DNA of 64,000 bases from Amyelois transitella (taxonomy: Eukaryota; Arthropoda; Insecta; Lepidoptera; Pyralidae), in the NCBI RefSeq assembly GCF_032362555.1, contig NC_083532.1, positions 5,342,501 to 5,406,500 on the forward strand, read 5' to 3'. Below, one piece after another: positions 55,755 to 64,000 of the stretch. The first letter of the stretch is position 1; each line of letters opens with the position of its first letter. Below the pieces are notes generated by a model that had not been told where the DNA came from, made no database searches, and was given only the letters and a program-made list of their open reading frames with translations. Both the position numbers and the translations under genes were made by a program.

Positions 55755-58700
55755 GTTAGAAGTGAGAACCGCGCTGCCCACGAGCTCCTTATGTAACGTC
55801 ACAATAATCTATATATATAAATTATTATTTAATTACTTTCAATCGAGGCTAATAATTATGTATTTTTTATATAAAATTTACTTGTCTATAGTTAAGCGTC
55901 GGTGCTCTGCTCATGAGGTTAAGGTATTCGACGCGAAGGCTTATTTTAAATTCCAAGGTATCCAAGTTCGAATCCCACTGCGCTAGAATACTTCTGACTT
56001 AGTTGAGAGATTCAGGTTATGAAGATTTTTTTTCCCTCTCATGATGTTTTCTCGAATGCGTAATCTGCTTGGCTAAGCTTCAAAATAGCATGTAAGTCAA
56101 ACGTTACATGCCGTGAAGAGACAAGTTAGTTGACTCACGTATTTAAGTCTCCTTTTACGATATTGAAAAAGAAGCCGTATTAATTTTGGTACAAAAATGT
56201 ACCTAACATCTGCATCTTGTCAAAAATGTAGATACCGTTTCATGTAAATAAATTATTTTGAATTGTGAACAATAAAAACTAATAAAACTATAAACAGATA
56301 ATTTTAATATGCCAAAATTTATAATTGTTTGTTTTTTGTAAAAACTAATAATTATGTCGATAAGTGCGCGTTTACCTGTTGATAATTTTCTAAGGCTTTA
56401 GTATTGAATTTTATTGTAAATATATTTTTTTACAAACGAAACGAAATGTGGGCGGCGCATAACCAAATTCTTACCATCATTATATGTAAGGAGTTAATTT
56501 AAATTCTGTACATAATATATTTATATATTAAAATATGTTTTCCTTAGGAATGGCCCTTGAAATAGAAAATAAAGGTAACTATAACACCTAGAATAATATG
56601 TCACTCCTAAAATATCCATTTAATTCTTTATTTCTTCCTAAATTATTTTTTTCGAATGTTTACATAAGTGTGGTTTGCCAAAATAACTCCTCCTTTTTAA
56701 AAACGTTTACAATACTGTAGATTATTTCTTTGCCATTTCTAAAGGGAATTAGTAGTGTTTTATTTTGTCTCGACTTTTTTACTAGCTCTACGTCTTGATT
56801 AAAATCTTTTAAAGAATAAAATGAGTAACTGATTATATACTTTTGTTATTTTGTCAAACAAGTTTTATATTGTCGCTGTCTGCGAATGACTTTATTTTTT
56901 GTAAAAACTCGGTTGTAATATTGTAATTAAATTACTGAAATCTATTCTTTCTTCTGCATTTATATGATAAGTTTCTTTTTTAATAAATGGATTTAAAATG
57001 ACGACTGCATTTTTTTACATTAAATTGTGTTATTTATTACATTATTCTAACATTGAGCCAAACAGCTGAACGTGGCCTATCAGTCTTTACAAGAGGCTCT
57101 GTCTAGTCTAGAGAGCCTGTTGGATGTTTAAGATCAGAGGGGTAATAGCGAGTTTTACTCGATCAAACAAGCAAATAATCTCGCACTCAAACTCGCACTA
57201 ACCCCTCAGGTATTTAGACAACCACGCCATTTAGAACCTATCTCCAATCGGAACCATCGATAGCCAGAGCCGTATCGTCTAGACTAGACAGAACGAGACA
57301 TTCTTCGTTCAAAGTTATAAATAAAAAACTAAGCTCAGTCTAAACTTTTTATTGGAGCAATTCCAAAATCAACATTTGTTACAACCTCGCCATGCTGGCT
57401 ACAGTCTTATAACAATTAAATATTTTGTAATGACAACGCATCCGCGCACCGACAATAAAATCACATTCTTCTTAAAAGCCATCCCACTTTGAACAAAATA
57501 ATTAAAGCGGAAATTGTTCATATTTTTCTGTGTTCAGTCAGTGCGCGAATAACAAATATAATATCAAAACTTACACTAACCATATCAATTTACAATCATC
57601 AACATTTTTAAACAATCCAGTACTTTTATACCTTGTGATATTAGGTATTTCGACCTGAACAAAAATCAATGTGCGTATGGCAACATTTTTTTTAAATGTC
57701 TTGGCGGTCAGGCAAAAGAACTTCAAGTCTTTGTTTCGTCAACTGCCAAGTACGTGTATATTTCGTTATTAATTTCCTTTAGTTCTTTTTTCGAATTTAA
57801 CATTCATTACCAGCACCAAATGCGAAATGAGACTGGCTTTTTTTCAGTATAAAATATATTTTGCACATTTGCTCTAGGTAACACTTAATTACAAATATGA
57901 CACATTGGAAGAATAATGGTAACATTTCCCTCAAAACAAAATATTTATTATATACCTACAAGATACAAAGGTTGAGAAATGAGAGATGTTTACAGTCCTT
58001 GGCTCAGAGCCGGGCTCAAATAATGCCTTGCAAATCTATTTCTAATTTACACAATTAGAAACAGATGAAAAGTTAAAATCACTTTTTAATTCAGATATTT
58101 CTGGTTTTGAGTTGAAAGCCCCTCAACTTTAAACTAAATAATTATTTTTAATTGAGAGGGAATTAGGGCATTTCCATTATATTTAAAAACGTTTTTCGTA
58201 GAACCAATATTTATAGCGTTTCACGTGGAGCGATGAAACGGTGTCATTGCGACTGTGGAAATATATTTTTATCGCGATATTACCGCCCACCGAAACGCAA
58301 TCAAATATTTTGATCAAATAAAGCAAAAAGTAAACATTACAACATACCAACAAATAAAAAAATAACAGAGGAAAAAGATAAATGGAGGAAGCATCACTTG
58401 ACTCCACCGACAACTGTTATCTCTTAAATTTAAGAAGATAAGGAAGAAACACCATACCAATAAATATATCTCTTTTCCTTAAAGTATTTTCATTTCACTA
58501 GAAATTATTTGGCATTGCTGCCTTTACGTTAACGATTTCAATAAGTTTACAATTATATAATATTCTAGGTATCGACATAAAGGTACCTACAATTTCTATT
58601 ATTTGGCAGGAACACATCAGTCTCACAGTTTATATACCTACTAAAAATTATTTATCTTTATAAGAAACTCTACATTGTAAATAATACTATGTTGTACCCC

Positions 58701-59120
58701 TAATTATAGGAACATTGAATATAACATCTTTAGAATGAAGCATTATTTGTTTCATATAATAAATAAATATTATACAGATGAGAGATTGATTAAATGAAAA
58801 TTAAACAAATGAAAGTAGTTTTAGACAATGTTTTCAAACATAACATTCGTTTATGTTTCCGCCTTAAAGGATTTTCAGAATATGTCAACTAAATAGTCTT
58901 TTATTTTCAGAACTCGATAAAACAGACACTATTTTACCCATTGCGAAACTAAGAAATATTACAAAAATAATATTTGCAACATCATAAAAGATTTTTTTTG
59001 TTACTAACATAAATTTACTTGATATGTTTTTTTTTTTTATTTCCAAACTATATTGAACAACCCTGTTCTGCTAGAAGAGAAAACAATACTTAAATTTTGT
59101 TATAAACGGAGTTAATCCAC
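55755..59120. other. Convergent 3' regions of ERGIC-53 and the minus-strand gene
   Basis: AT-rich, no coding exon seen. AATAAA at ~56564 is a plausible ERGIC-53 poly(A) site. A tRNA-like SINE (family K, 55884-56110, with 'aagttcgaatcccactgcgc') lies in the ERGIC-53 3' UTR. A family-A fragment is at 57055-57110. Confidence 0.5.
57348..57353 (-). terminator. Candidate poly(A) signal of the minus-strand gene
   Basis: TTTATT on the plus strand (AATAAA on minus), 1.77 kb beyond the stop codon at 59121. Nearer TTTATT words exist (such as 58656), so the choice is uncertain. Confidence 0.3.
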
Positions 59121-62100
59121 TCAAGTGAGCAGCCGCCTGCCTCGTCCTCTGCCGGCCACGTAGCGTTCAGTCCCCGGCACAGGGGGGGGGCCCGCAGTGG
59201 TGGGGGGCACATCGCGGGTGGGGACGGAACAACGGGTGGGGTCGTGCGACATGCCGTACGGCTGGGAATAAAAATATACTACATGCTGTATGAACAGTGA
59301 ATCAGGGACGTCATGTCGAAAGATCGGGTCAATATTATTATGGACCGACGAGTGAAAGTGCGCAGGAGTCGTCGTAATTGGTAAATCTTTCTATTTTTGT
59401 GTAAGTTACCATCACCCCCTTGAAGTAGATACGCCTTAAAATTTATTCGCCATTCCCTTGATTGGCTTTTAAAATCTGCACGGGAAGAGAAGTAGCTGGC
59501 ACACGCATGTTTATTCTTCACTATTGATGTGCGCTTCTAAAGCAGTAGATTTAATTGTGGCATTTGTATACTATATATCAAATGTCACCAACCTACATCG
59601 TGTCCTATTTTAAAAATAAATCTATTTCTATTGATCTCTCTCACGTCCACCATTAAGCCATACACCTGAACGTGGCCTCCCAGCCTAGAGAGGGTTGTCC
59701 CCGACCAGCCCGTACGCGAGAGAGACGTGAGCCAGTCACCTGCGCGCGGAGCCGCAGCTCGCGCAGCAGGCGGCGCGCGGCGGCGGCGTGCGCGCGCAGC
59801 GAGCCGCGCAGCGCCGCCGACGACATGTGCGCCAGCTCGCTCGCCGACATGCTGGCGCACGCGCACGCTGACAATCACACAACTTTTCATCATTTTTTAT
59901 TTATTTATTTATTTACGCCAAAATACAACGGTAGTAGTACACCTCTTACAGTATTTGGCAAGGAATTCTTATAATAACAACAATAAGACAGATTTATTTT
60001 TAAATTTGAAATTCTTTTCCTTTTAAATGTAGCTAGGGCGCTCAAAATATGAAGACCTAATAAAATGATAAATAAAGTAACAAAATTAGACGAACAAGCA
60101 CAGTCGCGCAACCGAAGCCACTAATCGAACATCATTCAGATATTTTTTCTACAGGACCTATCTATACAGGGTGACATTTAAAACAACTGCATCCTTTTAA
60201 ACATAGACTATACCCATGCTTCTGAGCCGTTTGAGCCTATTTTTATTTAAATTAAACATCATCATTTTCACATATAAAAAACCCTCAAAAACTATGTCAC
60301 ACGCTTTATTAAAGACCAATACTACAAAAGAAATTAAAACTAAACATGTAAATAAATGTCTGAAAAATAAATTATTTTTCTAGTATCAAGATCAAGTAAA
60401 TAAATAAATAAATATAAATATATACGGGACAAATTACACTGATTGAGTTAGCCTCGAAGTAAGTTCGAAACTTGTGTTACGAGATACTAACTAAACGATA
60501 CTATATTTTATAATAAATACTTATATAGATAAACATCCAAGACCCAGGACAATCAGAAAAAGTTCTTTTCTCATCATGCCTTGACCGGGATTCGAACCCG
60601 GGACCTCCGGTGTCACAGACAAGCGTACTACCGCTGAGCCACAGAGGCCGTCAGTAAAGTACAGAGTTGTCGAGATCGCTCAGCTGAATGCATTGTGTCG
60701 TTGACCTCTGAATCTTACGCGTCGCTTTTCCGCCGGCCGGGGTGATATTACGTATTTAGGATCGTGGATTTTGATACTTTTATTTTTTTCGTACTTTCTG
60801 AAATATGAACTGATATTTTTCTTTTAACGTTTTTAAATATCCTAAAGATGAGTACACTTAACAGTTAAATTTATGCAGTTGAATTAAAAGTCACCCTGTA
60901 TACACACTATTTTCTTTCATCGGTTGAGATTTGTGAGAGAATCCAAAGGTCCGCCTGGCAGAGAATGCCTTGTGGCATTAAGTCCACCTGTATTTTACGT
61001 GCATTAAGTTTAAATTAATTAATAAATAGTATCATATGACATTGAGATTTGCGACAGAGTCATATATGTATTTGTTACAAGAATTCAAGTATTTTTTTTT
61101 CTTTTACATGTTCCCTCATGACCACTGGATTTATTGTCAACTCAAGTAAATTTTACTTACTAAGCACATCAATCTTACTACAATAGATATATATGTATAT
61201 ATAATAAAGCAGCTACTCACGGTCGGCGCCAACAAGCTGCAGCTCCGAGGAATGCGCGCGCGCATGTGCGCCGCGCATAAACACCGCGCTGTCGCCGGAG
61301 GACAGCGACGCATCGCACGCTGCGGTCCCGCCTTCTTCTGCTGTCGGCTCCTACGGCGGTCATAATGCTCACTGATGGCGCAAGAACCACAATTTGGTTG
61401 GTATAGTTCCCTCAATCTCCTGAATTTTGCGTTATTTGACACACAATCCCTTCTAATATTATAAATGCGAAATTAACTTTGTATGTTTTGTTACGCTCAA
61501 TTAATCTAAATGTAGTCAGACGAAGTTTACAAATTAAAAAAAATATGCTGGGTTGATCTGTACCTGTAAAATACATATACATATGTAATAAGCTCTGTCT
61601 GCGCGCAAGAGATTAAGCCGTTACAATATGTAGTGTTTATGTTACCTTTACTGTTAAAATATACAAAAGCGTAATGATCCCGATTGCCTCCCGTCAACTA
61701 TTAAATAACTGAAAAGTAATTCACATCGTATGAGTTTGTGAAGATGTTACGTGCATGCAAAAATTGTGCCTTTCAACCGATAACCGAATCGAAGTTCATT
61801 TAAAAAACATTACAAAACAAGAACAGTCAATTGCAATATTAATAATGAACAACCCAATTAAGATGATAGCTTACCAAACAAAAATGCGCTAAAGATTCGT
61901 GCAGCCACCTCTCGGCTTCGGCGTTGGCCCCCTGCCCACCCTCGGCCCCCTCCCGCCCCCACTCCATCTCCATTTCCAGCAATCCCTCCATCGCCGGCTC
62001 CTCCAAGTTCTCTACAAAAACATTATCATCGACGTGCTCCTTCAAATTGTGCTCAAAATCGTATCCGAACCGCCCGTAACCGTAAGTCAAATGTTCTTCA

Positions 62101-64000
62101 ACGTTTGGCGCGTAATCCTGCGGTAGTCCGTATCCGCGATCATACGCGACGTTCTGCGTCATGTTTTGCTTCAATCCTTGTTCCAAATTGTTCTCAACAT
62201 TTGCCTTCAAACCCAGCTCATAATTGTACGCATTTTGGGCGTTATACTGACACATATTCTGTCTCATTTGACATTTTTGATACACATTCCTGCCGGTGCT
62301 TTGATTCATAAGAACATAATTCTGCTCCATTCGTCCAGAAATCGGATCGAAGCTGTCAATATGTTGCTTTATAGTTTCTGCGTCGTTTCGCCTGGTGTTT
62401 TGTTGTGTGGGGACGTGTTGCAGCATGTCTTGCAACATGTTGCGCGGCGCTGTGTGTTGGTCTGTGTCCGGCCACCCCGCGAACGCGGGCGGCCGAGATT
62501 GCAGGGTCTCGGGCATTGGCAGCTCTGATGAGTACACCTGGTAAATGTGATATGAAAAAATAAATTATACTATACTATTAAAATTCCATTTGCAAGGTTT
62601 TAGTGGAATTGAACCGTTTTGACGGCCTGTTGTCAGATTCTCACCTCTAAACTAAAAGGTCCCGAATTCGATCTCCATCGATCACGATGGAGAAAGATTA
62701 TTTTTGTAGAAGCACTATGGGGAGGGTACAACTGAGAATGCGAAGCACTATGGGGAGGGTGCAACTGAGAATGCGAAGCACTATGGGGAGGGTACAACTG
62801 AGAATGCGAAGCACTATGGGGAGGGTGCAACTGAGAATGCGAAGCACTATGGGGAGGGTACAACTGAGAATGCGAAGCACTATGGGGAGGGTACAACTGA
62901 GAATGCGAAGCACTATGGGGAGGGTACAACTGAGAATGCGAAGCACCATGGGGAGGGTGCAACTGAGAATGCGAAGCACTATGGGGAGGGTGCAACTGAG
63001 AATGCGAAGCACTATGGGGAGGGTACAACTGAGAATGCGAAGCACTATGGGGAGGGTGCAACTGAGAATGCGAAGCACTATGGGGAGGGTACAACTGAGA
63101 ATGCGAAGCACTATGGGGAGGGTACAACTGAGAATGCGAAGCACTATGGGGAGGGTGCAACTGAGAATGCGAAGCACTATGGGGAGGGTACAACTGAGAA
63201 TGCGAAGCACTATGGGGAGGGTGCAACTGAGAATGCGAAGCACTATGGGGAGGGTGCAACTGAGAATGCGAAGCACTATGGGGAGGGTGCAACTGAGAAT
63301 GCGAAGCACTATGGGGAGGGTGCAACTGAGAATGCGAAGCACTATGGGGAGGGTGCAACTGAGAATGCGAAGCACTATGGGGAGGGTGCAACTGAGAATG
63401 CGAAGCACTATGGGGAGGGTGCAACTGAGAATGCGAAGCACTATGGGGAGGGTGCAACTGAGAATGCGAAGCACTATGGGGAGGGTGCAACTGAGAATGT
63501 GCGGCGATTATAGAGAATAATTAGTATAGTGTGTGACCGACCTGGTCCGCGCCCCGCCACGCCCGCCGCCCGCGCGCCGCCCACTCGTCCACATCTACAC
63601 ACAGAGGTGTAAACGATTAGCTTATATCACAATACTATAATTTAATTTTAGCACAACATTGTATAAGTGCACTCCATCTCTTTCCCATGTATGTCATAAT
63701 AAACGATTCCGGGATAGGCTTTTAAACTTAGAATTCTTCTTTTAGGCGACAGGCTAGCAACATGTCACTATTTGAATCTCAATTCAATCATTAAGCCAAA
63801 CACCTACCAGTATTGCAACACTGCTGGCTCTGTCTACCCCGCAACGGATACGTGATTTTAAGAATAAATGAATATTTCTGGAGCTTGGTAGAAGACTAAC
63901 TTTATATGTACGTGTAGGGTATTACCGGAGTGTGGCTGCAGCTGGAGGTCGAGGATGGAGGTCCTGCGGCGGCGCGCGGCCGGCGCGGGGCTCGGCTGCT
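59121..64000 (-). CDS. 3' part of an unrecognised gene, last six exons, 5' end outside the window
   Basis: Exons in transcript order: 63926-64000 (enters from outside), 63542-63594, 61875-62537, 61221-61350, 59740-59867, 59121-59261 (stop TGA). All have GT-AG borders and phases agree. The protein piece (~396 residues) runs: basic ARRRRTSILDLQLQPHSD; DEWAARGRRAWRGADQ; a 221-residue exon rich in Asn, Gln, Met and Tyr (QNMCQYNAQNAYNYELG, LEQGLKQNMTQNVAYDRG) turning acidic (ENLEEPAMEGLLEMEMEWG); a short Ala/Ser-rich exon; an Ala/Arg/Leu helix (SAALRGSLRAHAAAARRLLR); and a Pro-rich, basic C-terminus (VAGRGRGRRLLT). No membrane span, and I recognise no family. Exon 6 contains a run of nine C on the coding strand (59182-59190), a likely slippage or assembly-error site. 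GC-rich exons contrast with AT-rich introns. Confidence 0.75.
59520..59635 (+). mobile_element. SINE family G, diverged
   Basis: 'gtgcgcttctaaagcagtag' and 'aaaataaatctatttctatt'. Confidence 0.45.
60167..60898 (+). mobile_element. TA-flanked MITE, copy 3, split by a SINE
   Basis: Both CAGGGTGAC ends and flanking TA are present. The two halves (60167-60401 and 60654-60898) join exactly as in copies 1 and 2 once the SINE is removed. Confidence 0.8.
60402..60653 (-). mobile_element. SINE family S nested in the MITE
   Basis: (TAAA)n tail on the left, tRNA-like head on the right ('gccacagaggccgtc'). AGTAAA occurs on both sides as the target duplication. Confidence 0.8.
60955..61030 (+). repeat. 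LINE/SINE-like 3' tail fragment
   Basis: 'ggcagagaatgccttgtggc', 'attaagtccacctg' and an AT-rich end. Same family as 690-810. Confidence 0.5.
62711..63502. repeat. 33-bp minisatellite, 24 copies
   Basis: Unit 'agcactatggggagggt(a/g)c' + 'aactgagaatgcga'. The first unit starts at 62711 and the last at 63470, exactly 23 x 33 bp apart. Almost the only variation is A/G in 'gtRcaact': A in units 1, 3, 5, 6, 7, 10, 12, 13 and 15, and G in all of 16-24. Unit 8 has 'caccatgg'. It lies in the intron between exons 63542-63594 and 61875-62537 of the minus-strand gene, 39 nt from the donor. Confidence 0.95.
63670..63855 (+). repeat. Family-A repeat, both ends decayed
   Basis: 'cactccatctctttcccatg' to 'gcaacggatacgtgatttta'. 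Confidence 0.65.

Noticed and set aside
62711..63502. CRISPR-like array of 33-bp repeats
   Set aside because: Repeats are directly adjacent with no unique spacers, and the genome is eukaryotic. It is a minisatellite.
62633..63520. Three overlapping ORFs of 258-285 codons on both strands
   Set aside because: They are a by-product of a 33-bp tandem repeat without stops. They are pure repeat, lie in an intron and have no splice or start context.

Overview
This is a window of a lepidopteran (moth-type) nuclear genome. The evidence is AT-rich DNA, genes split into short exons by GT-AG introns, Helitrons starting TCTATACTAATATTATAAA and ending CTAG|T, tRNA-headed SINEs, and very many ~260-bp repeats with (TATG)n tails. 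No bacterial-type genes, CRISPR arrays or operons are present. All gene models below were built by eye. Every internal splice junction keeps the reading frame.

Layout. (1) 982-7373, minus: a seven-exon gene for a 490-residue secreted protein with a long acidic and Ser/Thr-rich N-terminal part, a ten-cysteine Ly6/uPAR domain and a GPI-anchor-like tail. (2) 7374-19146: an 11.8-kb repeat-filled intergenic stretch, ending in a cluster of five AGATGGCGC words. (3) 19147-28783, minus, and 30478-41053, plus: two divergently transcribed aldo-keto reductase (AKR) paralogs, both with a signal peptide and a complete Asp-Tyr-Lys-His tetrad. The minus copy has eight exons and appears to hold a small two-exon nested gene (25726-26395) in intron 1. 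The plus copy has seven exons. Its first intron holds a degraded DNA transposon with ~40-bp terminal inverted repeats, and its fifth holds a very young BEL/Pao-type LTR element (34992-39725). (4) 41616-55754, plus: the ERGIC-53/LMAN1 cargo receptor, 13 exons, 513 residues, ending in the KKFF sorting signal. (5) 59121-64000, minus: the last six exons of an unrecognised gene with an Asn/Gln/Met-rich exon and a 24-copy, 33-bp intronic minisatellite. The gene continues beyond the window.

The functional genes are not a pathway or operon. The AKR pair is a local inverted duplication, probably of secreted ecdysteroid-type or carbonyl-reducing enzymes. ERGIC-53 is an ER-Golgi housekeeping gene, and the Ly6 protein is a cell-surface protein. 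Much of the rest is mobile DNA. The most interesting points are the Ly6 protein's architecture and a possible soluble isoform, the nested gene, a damaged splice acceptor in the plus AKR gene, the reverse-transcriptase-less BEL element with identical LTRs, and a shared 3' tail linking the dominant SINE-like repeat to a LINE-like repeat.
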